Source of the DNA: Dictyostelium firmibasis
Lineage: Eukaryota; Evosea; Eumycetozoa; Dictyosteliales; Dictyosteliaceae
Reading direction: 5' to 3'
Assembly (NCBI GenBank): GCA_036169595.1
Contig: CM069767.1
Coordinates: 2,652,501-2,716,500 of the forward strand
Length of the DNA stretch: 64,000 nt
The number at the start of each line of letters is the position of its first letter. Position 1 is the stretch's first letter. Of this stretch, positions 43,437 through 60,170 are shown piece after piece. A model generated the notes under the pieces. It ran no database searches and was not told where the DNA came from. It worked only from the letters and a program-made list of their open reading frames with translations. A program made the position numbers and the translations under genes.

Positions 43437-44242
43437 GCTATTACCAACAAGAAGAAAACTACTACGATAGTGATGATTATGATAGTGCTCCATTTGCAAT
43501 TATTAACCATACTCCTGCCACTACTACTACCACCACTACAACTACCACCACAACGAACACTTCTTCACCAATTGTAAGTTCATCAACAACTCCATTATTT
43601 GAAGAAGGTGAAGAAATTACATCAGATGTAAAGATTAATATTAAACCAAAAACAGTTAATGTTCCATTCCAGTCAACTCTCTCTCAAAGAGCAAGAGCAA
43701 AACAAATTAAAAAAGCAAAGGAACAATCCTCAAAATCAAAATCAAATAATAATAATAATAGTAATAGTAATAATAATAATAATAATAGCAACAAAACTTT
43801 AGATAATAATCCATATGCAGGATTAGAAGAAGAAGAAAGAGAACTCCAATTCGCTATTAAAGCCTCACTCCTTTTAAATAATCCAGTTAATTTTGGTTCA
43901 AAACAATCTGAGTCTCAACAAACTACCACAACTGCTTCATCATCAAAAACCCAACCATCTAAACCAACAGCCACTTCCAATAAAACCGCAACAACAACAA
44001 CAACACCAACAACTTCAAACAAAAAGGCTAATAAATCAAATAAAACACCATTAACTGCCACTACCACCACCACCACCACCACAGCCTCATCAAAAAAGAA
44101 TAAATCTAAACCTACCACAAATTCAATCGCTCCATCAGTAACAGAAAATAATACTAGCGGAGGTGGCTTTACCAAAAACGCAGTTGTATTCATTTTTATT
44201 CTCATAGTAATCGTTGTTGGATTTAAATTTTCACAACTTTAA
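42647..44242 (+). CDS. Tail-anchored protein with a ubiquitin-interacting motif
   Basis: A 531-residue single exon. Most of it is low complexity: Asn, Thr, Ser and acidic runs. Three ordered pieces stand out. Near the N terminus is SFGIWEEPDDDS. At about 393-410 LEEEERELQFAIKASLLL fits the ubiquitin-interacting motif (acidic run, then L-Q-x-A-I-x-x-S-L). The C terminus KNAVVFIFILIVIVVGFKFSQL is a single hydrophobic helix followed by a short tail, the plan of a tail-anchored membrane protein. There is also a basic helix, LSQRARAKQIKKAKEQS, before the UIM. I infer a ubiquitin receptor on the ER or another membrane. No enzyme domain is visible and I know no named homologue. Confidence 0.85.
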
Positions 44243-44408
44243 ACTATTGAAACATTAGATACTAAATAAAATAATAAATAAGCATTTTTTTTTTTCAGAG
44301 AATATAATATACCAAACCTAAAAAGATTTTTCCTAATAATATCAACATTATGAATAATCTTGATATTCAAAAGAAAACTTGGAAATTATTTTTATTTTTT
44401 TATTTTTT

Positions 44409-44624
44409 TTATATTCCACATGGCTTCATACAAATTAAAGCATAGTAGCCGGAAAAGAGTGTTGTACATCTCTTAATACACTCTAATTTTGGGTCATTCA
44501 TCGGAGGTACTGTGTATGAATTTATATCTTTGGTATCTTCAGTGTTTTCATTCGAAAGTACAAAATTCACTGAGAATATTACATAAACAATAACTATTAA
44601 AAAAACAAAGAATTTTTGTACCAT
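44409..44624 (-). CDS. Small secreted peptide with twin CX3C motif
   Basis: A 71-residue frame on the minus strand, with the ATG at 44624 in an A-rich context and stop next to the flanking T-runs. Residues 1-24 (MVQKFFVFLIVIVYVIFSVN...) form a clear signal peptide. The mature part is acidic (NENTEDTKDINSYTVPPM) and ends in ECIKRCTTLFSGYYALICMK-PCGI, that is C-x3-C-x11-C-x3-C. That spacing is the signature of helical-hairpin (alpha-hairpinin type) disulfide peptides and similar CX3C/CX3C folds. The gene lies tail to tail with the UIM gene. No named homologue is known to me; an antimicrobial or signalling role is only an inference. Confidence 0.75.
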   Translation of the reverse strand: MVQKFFVFLIVIVYVIFSVNFVLSNENTEDTKDINSYTVPPMNDPKLECIKRCTTLFSGYYALICMKPCGI

Positions 44625-45343
44625 ATCTTTTCTTTTTTATTTCTTTTTAAATTTCTTTATTAATAAAATAATATTTGAAAATAGAAAAACAGAGAAAAAC
44701 AAAAAAAATTGTTTTTTTATTTATAATGAAAAATTTATTGTGAAAAAAAAATAAATATAATATTTAAAAAAAAAATAAGTTTATATTAATTCAATCATTA
44801 ACTATTTGTTAAATTAAATTAAAATGGTAAAAAAAGAATATCTATTGTGAAAATAATAATTTCCCAAAAAACACAATAAAATCTTCATTTCTCTCTTTTT
44901 TTATTTTTTTTTTTACTTTTTTAATTTTCAAAACTTGTTTTTTACACCCCTTTAATTTTTTTTTATAATTTTTTTAATTTCACACAAAACATGTTGAACA
45001 TTAAAACGTAAAACTAAAAAAAAAAAAAAAATATAAAATGAGTGTAGATATTTTAAAACAAATATAATACTCAAAACTAGTGTTCAATTTAAAGGTAAAT
45101 ACTCTTAAACATTTGTTTTTTTTTTCTCAATTTATTTTTATTCATTTCTTTTTATTTCAATTTTATTCAAATAAACTCTATAAATTGTTTTATTTTTTTT
45201 TATATTTACTATTAATTATTTTATTATCTCTTTCTTTAAACTATTATTTTTATTTTTAAAAAACTATCTTATTAAACATAATAATATTTCCGTATATTCC
45301 ACTTATAAAATTTTTTTTTTTTTTTCAATATTAATTAATTTAT
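44625..45343. other. 5' region of the ABC transporter gene
   Basis: A/T-rich promoter and leader. A ten-codon upstream frame (ATG 45038 to TAA 45067, MSVDILKQI) precedes the main start by about 300 bp. The sequence tttaaaggtaaata at 45089 resembles a splice donor, so a 5' UTR intron is possible. Nothing else seen. Confidence 0.5.
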
Positions 45344-50014
<4,671 letters not shown>

Positions 50015-50264
50015 TCTAGAATTATTTTCCTTAATAATAGAGTTTTAAATATTTAATATATTTATTTTAAAATAAAATAAAAAATAAAAATAAAAATAAA
50101 TTAGAAGTAAAAAATAACACATAAAAAATTCTTTAAAAATAAAAAATGAAAAACTTTGTTAATTGTTGAAATTTCATTATTTTTTATTATTATTTATTAC
50201 ACTAAATAAGAATAATCAATAAAAAAATAAAAAAAAATTATAAATAAAAATGAAAAGATTTTTT

Positions 50265-50864
50265 TTATTTTTTGAGAACATTCGAAATCCAATCGAAACC
50301 TTCATAAATTCCATTACCAAGAACTGCACTACATGGTTGGATGTACCATTTTCTATTTTTAATTGAATTTAAATCCAATGAATCTACTAATTCTGCAGTT
50401 GTCATTGCTCCATGCATATCTTGTTTATTTGCAAATATTAATAATGATGCATCACGTAATTCATCTTGAAAAATGATGTTATTAATTTCCTCTTTAACTT
50501 CATCTATTCTCTCATGATCAATACTATCAATCACAAAAACAACTGCATTGGTACCTTGATAATAATGTCTCCATAATGGACGAATTTTGTGTTGACCACC
50601 AACATCCCAAACATTCATTGATAAATTTTTATATTCAACTAAAATAAAAAAAATAAAAAAAAAAAAAAAATTGGTTGATTAAAATTTTAGTTTAATTCAT
50701 CAATATAATTTTTATAATTATTGTTCACACATACTTGTTTCAACATTAAAACCAATAGTTGGAATTGTTGCAACTACATCACCAATTTTTAATTTATATA
50801 AAAGTGTTGATTTACCTAAATTTTATTTATTTTTTTTAAAATAATTAATTATTGGAAATAATTA

Positions 50865-50895
<31 letters not shown>

Positions 50896-51012
50896 ATACA
50901 CACCTGCACCATCTAAACCAATCATTAAAATTCTAGTGTTTCTTTTTCCCTCAAATAATGAAAATATATTTCCAAAAAATGAAGCTATATTATTAAAAAA
51001 TTCTGATAACAT
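50265..51012 (-). CDS. Arf-family small GTPase lacking Gly2
   Basis: Three exons on the minus strand, 51012-50904, 50735-50815 (middle) and 50638-50265, total 187 residues. Motifs: P-loop GLDGAGKST (intron inside the motif), switch [10 protein letters not shown], interswitch [21 protein letters not shown]4 NKQD, G5 SAVLGNGI. The body is very close to ARF1 (for example [20 protein letters not shown]). The N terminus is [20 protein letters not shown] instead of MG..., so the usual myristoylated Gly2 is absent while the amphipathic helix remains. It would act in vesicle budding or membrane recruitment, with a different anchoring mode. D. discoideum encodes several Arf-related proteins; I cannot assign which. 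Confidence 0.92.
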
Positions 51013-51501
51013 TTTTTTTTATTTTTTTATTTAAAAAGGTTTTAATCTTAATCTTTGTTGTTTTGTTTTTTTTTTTTTTTTTATTTGTTTTGAATGAATA
51101 ATATATTTTTTTTTTTTTTTTTTCATTTTATAGTGGTGAAAATGGGGAAATAAAAGTTATGACTGTATAATTTAAACATTGAAAATGTATCGCTGGTAAT
51201 TTCAAAACAATATAAACCACATAAAACTAAAAATATATTCAAAAACTCAACACCTCGATTTTAATTTTTTTTAATTTTTTTTTAATTAATTTTTTTTTCA
51301 TATTTTTTTTTCACAAAAAAATTTTATATTTATTTTTTTTATATTTTTAAAGAAATAAACAAGAAATATTATTATTTTATATTACATAATAATAACTAAT
51401 AAAGAAATTTAATTTATTTATTTGGTTTATTTTTATTTAAAAAAAAAAAAAACATTAAAAAAAAAAAAAAAAAAATCAAAAAAAAAAAAAAAAATATCAA
51501 A

Positions 51502-51555
51502 AAAGACTTTTCATATGCAAAGATACAGCGGGTACACTAAAACCCTTCGTCTTTA
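51502..51555 (+). ncRNA. Candidate small RNA, class I-like hairpin
   Basis: The ends AAAGAC (51503-51508) and GTCTTT (51549-51554) can form a closing stem, with GGGT/ACCC (51530-51533 and 51542-51545) inside. A TACAGC word follows the 5' part. Dictyostelium class I RNAs are 42-65 nt with a short terminal stem and a conserved motif containing TTACAGCAA, so there is partial likeness. I see no matching upstream DUSE box (CCCATAA-like), so this is tentative. Confidence 0.25.
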
Positions 51556-51794
51556 AAAAAAAAAAAATAAAAAATAATTGTAAAAATAATAATAAATGAT
51601 TAGAAGAAAGAAAAAAGTAAAGTATTTGAGGATTTTTTTATATATGTAAAGTATAAAAAAATCCAAAAATAAATCAAATGTGTCACAAGATCATAATGTC
51701 TTTTTTTGTTTATGATATTTCAAGAAAAAATTAAAAAACAAACGAAAAAGGTCAGAAACAAAAAAAATTTTACTTGAAAATTTAAAATTAAAAT

Positions 51795-51842
51795 GACTAT
51801 GCATAGCACCATCTTGTGCAGTTGCTCAGAACTCTCTTCTGG
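51795..51842. other. Compact non-A/T island, possible structured RNA
   Basis: The sequence around gcaccatcttgtgc contains a GCAC/GTGC hairpin and an overlapping CACCA/TGGTG pairing, embedded in A/T filler. Unassigned. Confidence 0.25.
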
Positions 51843-52114
51843 TGAAAAAAAATTTAAAAAAAAAATTAAAAAAAAAAAACACATTTGAAAAACAATTAAA
51901 AATTTAATTAAATTTTTAATTTTTTTTTTTTTTTTTTTTTTTTTCTCATTCTTTTTTATTTTTTTTTGAATTAAATAGAAAGATAATTATTTAGTGTGTG
52001 TTACTTCACTTTTTTTTTTCATTTTTTTTTTTTTCATTTAAATTTTAAAATTTATACACATTTCAACAGAAATATAAATAGTGAATAATAAATAATATAA
52101 TAGAATAGAATAAT

Positions 52115-53432
52115 ATGAAACCAGGTCAATATAATATTCCACCACAAGGCCCACCACAAGCAGGTCAATATGGTGCACCACCACCACAAGCAGGTCAATA
52201 TGGAGCCCCACAATATGGTGCACCAGGTCAATATCAACCACCATTAGGCCCACCACAAGCAGGTCAATATGGTGCACCACCACAAGCAGGTCAATATGGC
52301 GCACCACCACAAGCAGGTCAATATGGCGCACCACCACAAGCAGGTCAATATGGCGCACCACCACAAGCAGGTCAATATGGTGCACCACCACAAGCAGGTC
52401 AATATGGCGCACCACCACAAGCGGGTCAATATGGTGCACCACCAGGTCAATATGGCGCTCCAGGTCAATATGGTGCACCACCACAAGCAGGTCAATATGG
52501 TGCGCCACCAGGTCAATATGGTGCGCCAGGTCAATATGGCGCACCACCACAAGCAGGTCAATATGGTGCACCACCACAAGCAGGTCAATATGTCCCTCAA
52601 CCACAATATGGTGCTCCACAAGCAGGTCAATATGGTGCTCCAAATCAATATGGAGCCCCAAAAGCAGGTCAATACGGTGCACCACCACCACAAGCAATTC
52701 AATATGGCGCACCAAAGCCACCATCAATGGGAGGTGTGTCATTGGTTAAATTCTTTGACCATGTTAGAAACCATTATGCAAGAGATTATACTTTGGTTAT
52801 TGATAAATCAGGTTCAATGTCTGGCTCTTTATGGAAACAAGCTGAAACTGCTGTTGCAAAGATTGCTCCATTCGCTTGTCAAGGTAAACTATTATTATTA
52901 TGTTTTTATAATATCTTTCTCTACATATACAATTGAAATATTAATTTTTTTTTTTTTATTGAATACAGCTGATCCAGATGGTATTAATATTTATTTCTTT
53001 TCAAGCCCAAGTTCTAGACATCCAAAATATGAAAATATTAGAGATGCAAATACAGTAATGGGATTATTTGCAAGAGAAAAACCAAGTGGTACTACAGATT
53101 TATATGGTGTTTTAAATCAAGCTATTAATGACCATTTTGCAAAAGGAAATAAACCAGAAACTATTTTAGTAATTACTGATGGTATTCCAAATTCAGAATC
53201 TGATGTTAAGAAATTAATCATTTCAACAACTAAAAAACTTCCAAGAGATGAAGATCTTTCAATTTCATTCATCCAAATTGGTACTGATAGATCAGCAGCT
53301 AAATTCTTAAAGAAATTGGATGATGATTTAAAGAAACAAGGAGCTCGTTTCGATATTGTAGATACATGCACTTTAGAAGAAATGAAACACTTAACATTCG
53401 AACAATTGATTGATAAATCAATTTACGATTAA
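52115..53432 (+). CDS. von Willebrand factor A protein with GQYGAP repeats
   Basis: Two exons, 52115-52883 and 52969-53432, give 410 residues. Residues 1-205 consist of about 25 repeats of GQYGAPPQA and shortened forms ([12 protein letters not shown]), like other Gly/Pro/Gln/Tyr-rich sequences that coat membranes or phase-separate. The vWA domain follows: [14 protein letters not shown] with MIDAS residues D230-x-S-x-S, the later Thr in SGTTDLYG and the Asp in ITDGIPNS, so metal binding should be intact. The domain ends near the stop with [13 protein letters not shown]. The repeat has drifted little at DNA level. It is probably a cytosolic protein, with no signal peptide. It may be related to Dictyostelium copine-like or inter-alpha-inhibitor-like vWA families; the exact partner is unknown. 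Confidence 0.88.
52118..52725. repeat. 27-bp-period coding tandem repeat (GQYGAPPQA)
   Basis: The units share caagcaggtcaatatgg and differ mainly at third positions (ggtgcacca, ggcgcacca). Because the period is a multiple of three, long stop-free frames also appear on the other strand. They are artefacts. Confidence 0.92.
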
Positions 53433-53575
53433 ATTCAAAATTAAAAAATTTTATTTATTAAATAGTTTATAAAATAAAAATATATGTATTTTTAAAAAAA
53501 ATATTGCCATCTAACATTGCCAATTATTGACTAGTATGAGGTGTTGTATTTTTTATTTATTTTTTTATTAATAAT

Positions 53576-55138
<1,563 letters not shown>

Positions 55139-55268
55139 TTTCTTTTTTTTTTTTTCTTTTTTTATTTTTTTTTTTTATTTTGAAATGTTAAATTTTTTAT
55201 TTTTTTTATTTATATTTCTATGTATAATTTTATTTTATTTAATTATTAAAAAATAATAGTTTAGGGAG

Positions 55269-55306
<38 letters not shown>

Positions 55307-55652
55307 AAATTGAAGATTTTATGTGTAAAACATAACTTGTTTTTGCACTAATATAGTAAAATTTTTTATTTTTTTAAAAATGTGGTAACATTAATTTTTT
55401 TTTTTATTATTATGTGTGAACAAAATAATGTGGTGATTTGTGTGTGTGTGTGAGTGTGGGCTTGGTTTGCGAATATAAAATAATTAAAAATATTTCATAT
55501 TGATATAAAAAAAATATAAAAATATAAAAAAAAATAAAAAAAAACTAAATAAAAATGGTGAAATTAACAATATGAAAATATAACACATTTTTAAAATATT
55601 ATTCATTAATTTATTTGTTTTTTATCTTATTATAATAAGTGGTTTTTAAAAT

Positions 55653-55698
<46 letters not shown>

Positions 55699-56005
55699 GA
55701 TCGTTGATAATCATTAATTTGAAACTTTAATTTATATATTGAGGTACACATATTTAATAAAATTCAGTGCAATATTATTTTCAACCAAAATGGCTTTAAT
55801 TTTTTTTTTTTTTTTCATAATAAAATTTTATATTTTTATTTTTTATTTTATTTTTTATTTTTTATTTTTTGTCTAAAAAAGATTTTTTTAGATCGACAAA
55901 ACGATTAATTTTTTGAATTTTTTGAATTTTTTTTTTTAAATTTTTTTTTTGTTGATTTTTTTTTATTTTCATTTATTTTTTTAATTTTTCAATTATCTAC
56001 ACACA
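55139..56005. other. Divergent intergenic region
   Basis: A/T homopolymers. A GT-rich island at 55425-55475 (gatttgtgtgtgtgtgtgag) probably belongs to the receptor promoter, and 55685-55790 is of mixed composition. No gene seen. Confidence 0.65.
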
Positions 56006-59000
56006 ATGAAAGACCGAGAAACTTCTCAAAAACTCCATACTACTACAGTTGCTCCTCCACAAATAAATTTTATTAAAAACAATCAAAATATTTTCCAACC
56101 AAAACCGATTACAGTTCCTTCAATAACTACAACTACAGTACAACCACCAATTGTATTATCAACACCAATAACAGTAAAACCACCAGCTATAGCTTTTCCA
56201 AAAACAACAACGACAACAATACCACAAGAAACAATTGTACCACCTATTATTGGTAATATAATAATTGAAAATAATTTAAATATACCTAATCCCCCCAACA
56301 ATAATAATAATAGTAAAAGTTTAATTGATATAATAAACAATGATAACGAGAATGAGTTTGATAAAAATTTAAAAGTTTCAAAAGAAGAGTATCAAACCCA
56401 AATTGAAATCCAGCAACAAATTCAAAGACAACAACTTTTAGAGAGACAACAACTTTTACAAAAAAGAAACAAAGAACAATTAGACCTATTTGAGAGACAT
56501 AACGAATATCAAGAGTTGATAAATAGCCATCAAAATTTTGTAACATCTAATAGATTCTCTCAACAGATTCAAGTATCACAATCACAGCTTAAACAACAAC
56601 AACAACTTTCATCTAAAGAATCCTTACTTCAAATTCAACAAAAATCTACACAGCAACGACTACTTCAGCCTCAACAATATCAACAACCTCGAAAGTTTCA
56701 ACAACCTCAACAGTTTCAACAACCTCAACAGTTTCAACAACCTCAACAGTTTCAACAAGCTCAACAAAAATATCAAACAGAAAATGAAAAAATAAATGAA
56801 TTAAGAAGACAAAAAAGAAAAAAAGAATTTCATACAGATGAATATAAAGATGATGAACTTTATTTAGATAATATTATTAAAGGTATTGACATTAGAAAAT
56901 TAGAGAAATTAACTGCAGTAGAGATGAAAAAGGTTGGTAAGACATTGGGTCTACCAATGAACAACTATACAAAAGGAGAAACATTTGAAAGGATCAAATC
57001 ATTCCTTGAGAATCATAAGAAAAAAAAACAAAAATATAAAGAGTATCAAAGTGAAAAAGATGAACAACAACAAAAATCAAAAAGTAAACCATTGGTTAAC
57101 AATAGTACAATTTATGATTTACCAATTAAGGATATAGATAATTCTGAACAACTATTTTGGAGGATCTTTAGAAATATTGTATTGTTTAGAAAGATCATTG
57201 GTAATCTATCAAGAGGTGGATTCTTTGATCAAATTACAAGTGACGATAAATTCTTTTATTGCTATAATTATATCTTTAGTAAAACCTATAAATACGATCA
57301 AATCATTCATGTCTCTTGGATTGTAGATTCAAATTATTTCGGTCTATTAAAATATAAAGTTAAAAGAGGTGATCTATTGGTGTTTTGTAATCATAATATT
57401 ACCAATGACAATGATGAAGATGAAGATCATAGTACAAACTATGAATTTTGTAAAATGTTAAGAAAGATCTTCAGCTCAATTCGGTCAACACAAGATAAAG
57501 AATTCTATAGGGATTTGTTTACAATTTACTCTGATTTCATTTTTGATAGAATTAACAAACGATATCCTATCGATATTTATTTGGTTGGTTCATTGGCTAT
57601 AGAATGTAATTGTTTGGTAGCCACCAAATTGTTAATATCAGAATTTCAATTTAGACCCATAATGAATCATTCTCTACAGTTAGCAATCAAAAGTGGTTCT
57701 TATAAAATGGTTAAATTAATTGTATCAACCATCCATCGTCAAATGTCAATAAATCCGAATAATAAACCATTCGATATAGAAATATTTTCAAAAATTCATA
57801 ATCCATCGATTAAAATTATAAATCTATTGATTCAATTAAGACTATTCACCTATTCAAATATTATTAATTTAGTAGTAGCTGATGCAAAATTAATTTTTGA
57901 TGAAAATGACTCGTCATCTTCATCTTCATCATCAGCATCGGCATTAGCATCAGCATCATCATCATCATCATCTAAAAAATCATCAAAAACAAATGGTTCA
58001 ATCAATCTAATATACAATACTATATCATCAGCATCAGCATCAGCATCTACTTCTTTTTTAAATACTGTTAATAATCAACTAACAAATACAATTGCAACAG
58101 AATATTCAAAGAATAAAATCAATACAGTGTTCAACCAATATACTATTAAAAAATTGATAAACTCATGTAAATTAATCGTTACATTCGATTTAAAGAATCA
58201 ATACCAACAACAATATTATCGTAGACATTATGAAGATAGTGACAACGAAGATGAAGAGGATATCACCCAATCTTCATTTACAATCAATACAATGGCAGAG
58301 ATTGAATTTATTGAAACCCAAATTACCAAAGAGGAAAAATATTGTTTAATAAAAAATGTTATACAAAAACAATTGCTAAAAGAAGGAGAAAAAGAAGACT
58401 ATGATTGTGTAAAGAGATTAGTTGAACTCTATGTATCACTAAATCCGCATCTAAAAGTTTATTGTAACTTTATGTACAAGATAATCTATGGTAATGAAAA
58501 TTGCTATGATGAGGATTTGGATGATGAAGATTTATTCGACTATAGAGTGACTAGAGTATTCGATGGTAATTGTTTTAAACAATCGTTAAAGTATGGTTCA
58601 CCAGGTTACTGGATCGAATATAAAGAAGTAGAAATGAAATATCCTTTTCTTTCAAATAAATATCGTAATGAGATTACTCCAAATCTACTCTTTAAATATG
58701 TTTCAGCAAATAATTTTAAAAAACAATTAAAATTTGTTAAACAAATCTATACATCATCATTTTATCATGGTACAACTGTAGTAGGTGGTATTTTAGATAG
58801 ACTATTATTATTTTATCTTTTGATTGAAACCGATAATCTCCAATTAATATCGATAGTTGTAAAAGAATTCCCATTGATTCCAAATTTTTGTGATGTTGCC
58901 AAAAGTAATAGTGAAATTTATAATTTAAAAATTCAAAGATTCATCAGATCCACCGAAATGTTAGAATATTGTTTTCAAAGTTTTAAAGATCATTTTTATT

Positions 59001-60028
59001 TACCACAAACAAATTCCATATCAGATTTTTACGGTTTTCAAAATGTAGATCTCTTGAAAAAACATGATCAGTTGATGGTTCTAGATGATATTGATATGGG
59101 TGTAATTGTTTCTAAAAAAATTAGAGTCTCATTCGATGATTTTCATTTCAAATTCGAGTGGGGTTCTTCATTGGAAAACTATAATAACTATTTGAAAATG
59201 TTGGCCTACTTATTCGAAGATCCATATGGCCTATATGGAATTATCAGCAATGAAGCTTTGCTACTCTCTGCAATATTATCACCTACCTCTTCATCAGGTG
59301 AACCTTTATTAAATTTAAATATAAAAAGGCAATTGATTTTTGATGAGATACTCTCAAGTTTTTCAACCATTTTAGAAGGAACAGAATTGAAATACTATCC
59401 AGAGCAAATGTTTCAAGAATCAACTCATCTCAAAAGATTCTTTGATTGGATCTTTGAAAAAAGAAATGAAGATTTGTTGATTGGTGGTAGATGTGTAATA
59501 TCACCAAATGTTCAAAGTCATCTACTATACCGAGCTGGAAGATTAGATATTGTATTGAGAAAAGGTTATTACTATGATGACACTTCCGATGGCTCAAAGA
59601 AAATAATGCCAATGGGTTTGACTTTGGTGTTGGACGACATCGGTAAATATGGTGATGTGGTTGCCCTTGAAAAATATATCAGATGTTGTATACCTTTAAT
59701 GAAACAGCAATCAGATTTATCATCATTAGTGGACAAAGATGAACGGGAATCCAGAGCTTGTTTCTCACAACTACAACGCCATTTTTCTTCATTACTATCA
59801 AAGGCGTCTATCTATGGTAGAGTAAATATCTTTCAGCATATATTTTATAATCACCAATTCATTTTTGATAAGAAGACATTATCAGTCTCTAGAAGAGGTT
59901 TCCTATCAAAAATGAGTTTTAAGAAACTGATTCTAGAATGTCATTATCATAAACAGAATCATATTTTGGATTTTATTCAAAACGTGATTGGTCTCGATAT
60001 AACTCCAAAACAAATTAAAAGCGTTTAA
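56006..60028 (+). CDS. SAP-domain, poly-Gln protein of a Dictyostelium-specific family
   Basis: A 1340-residue single exon, ATG at 56006. Residues 1-110 are Thr/Pro/Ile-rich; 125-260 are a Gln-rich coiled-coil region with the short repeat FQQPQQ. A SAP-like helical pair follows (about 295-335: DIRKLEKLTAVEMKKVGKTL ... ERIKSFLE). From about residue 380 begins a large helical region starting LFWRIFRNIVLFRKIIGNLS. That FxxIFRNxxLFxKI block is how many amoeba-specific ankyrin-like proteins begin. The following segments (for example SLAIECNCLVATKLLISEFQ and LQLAIKSGSYKMVKLIVST) resemble degenerate ankyrin-type repeats. Ser/Ala and acidic inserts interrupt it. A nucleic-acid-binding scaffold is plausible; no enzyme is visible. 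Confidence 0.85.
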   Translation: MKDRETSQKLHTTTVAPPQINFIKNNQNIFQPKPITVPSITTTTVQPPIVLSTPITVKPPAIAFPKTTTTTIPQETIVPPIIGNIIIENNLNIPNPPNNNNNSKSLIDIINNDNENEFDKNLKVSKEEYQTQIEIQQQIQRQQLLERQQLLQKRNKEQLDLFERHNEYQELINSHQNFVTSNRFSQQIQVSQSQLKQQQQLSSKESLLQIQQKSTQQRLLQPQQYQQPRKFQQPQQFQQPQQFQQPQQFQQAQQKYQTENEKINELRRQKRKKEFHTDEYKDDELYLDNIIKGIDIRKLEKLTAVEMKKVGKTLGLPMNNYTKGETFERIKSFLENHKKKKQKYKEYQSEKDEQQQKSKSKPLVNNSTIYDLPIKDIDNSEQLFWRIFRNIVLFRKIIGNLSRGGFFDQITSDDKFFYCYNYIFSKTYKYDQIIHVSWIVDSNYFGLLKYKVKRGDLLVFCNHNITNDNDEDEDHSTNYEFCKMLRKIFSSIRSTQDKEFYRDLFTIYSDFIFDRINKRYPIDIYLVGSLAIECNCLVATKLLISEFQFRPIMNHSLQLAIKSGSYKMVKLIVSTIHRQMSINPNNKPFDIEIFSKIHNPSIKIINLLIQLRLFTYSNIINLVVADAKLIFDENDSSSSSSSSASALASASSSSSSKKSSKTNGSINLIYNTISSASASASTSFLNTVNNQLTNTIATEYSKNKINTVFNQYTIKKLINSCKLIVTFDLKNQYQQQYYRRHYEDSDNEDEEDITQSSFTINTMAEIEFIETQITKEEKYCLIKNVIQKQLLKEGEKEDYDCVKRLVELYVSLNPHLKVYCNFMYKIIYGNENCYDEDLDDEDLFDYRVTRVFDGNCFKQSLKYGSPGYWIEYKEVEMKYPFLSNKYRNEITPNLLFKYVSANNFKKQLKFVKQIYTSSFYHGTTVVGGILDRLLLFYLLIETDNLQLISIVVKEFPLIPNFCDVAKSNSEIYNLKIQRFIRSTEMLEYCFQSFKDHFYLPQTNSISDFYGFQNVDLLKKHDQLMVLDDIDMGVIVSKKIRVSFDDFHFKFEWGSSLENYNNYLKMLAYLFEDPYGLYGIISNEALLLSAILSPTSSSGEPLLNLNIKRQLIFDEILSSFSTILEGTELKYYPEQMFQESTHLKRFFDWIFEKRNEDLLIGGRCVISPNVQSHLLYRAGRLDIVLRKGYYYDDTSDGSKKIMPMGLTLVLDDIGKYGDVVALEKYIRCCIPLMKQQSDLSSLVDKDERESRACFSQLQRHFSSLLSKASIYGRVNIFQHIFYNHQFIFDKKTLSVSRRGFLSKMSFKKLILECHYHKQNHILDFIQNVIGLDITPKQIKSV

Positions 60029-60068
60029 TAAATTTTTTTTTTTTACCCATGATAAGACGAGGTCTATT

Positions 60069-60121
<53 letters not shown>

Positions 60122-60170
60122 TAGGTGAATCATATTATTGTTTCTCCCGCTTTTATTACTCCTAACAAAT

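Larger units (their letters stand above)
51013..52114. other. Divergent intergenic region with two short mixed islands
   Basis: A/T-rich filler with two compact islands that can fold (51502-51555 and 51795-51842, listed separately). The last 100 bp is the leader of the vWA gene. Confidence 0.6.

Noticed and set aside
52038-52742. Long minus-strand and alternative plus-strand frames across the GQYGAP repeat
   Set aside because: A 27-bp repeat leaves all frames open. Only the frame continuing into the vWA domain is supported.
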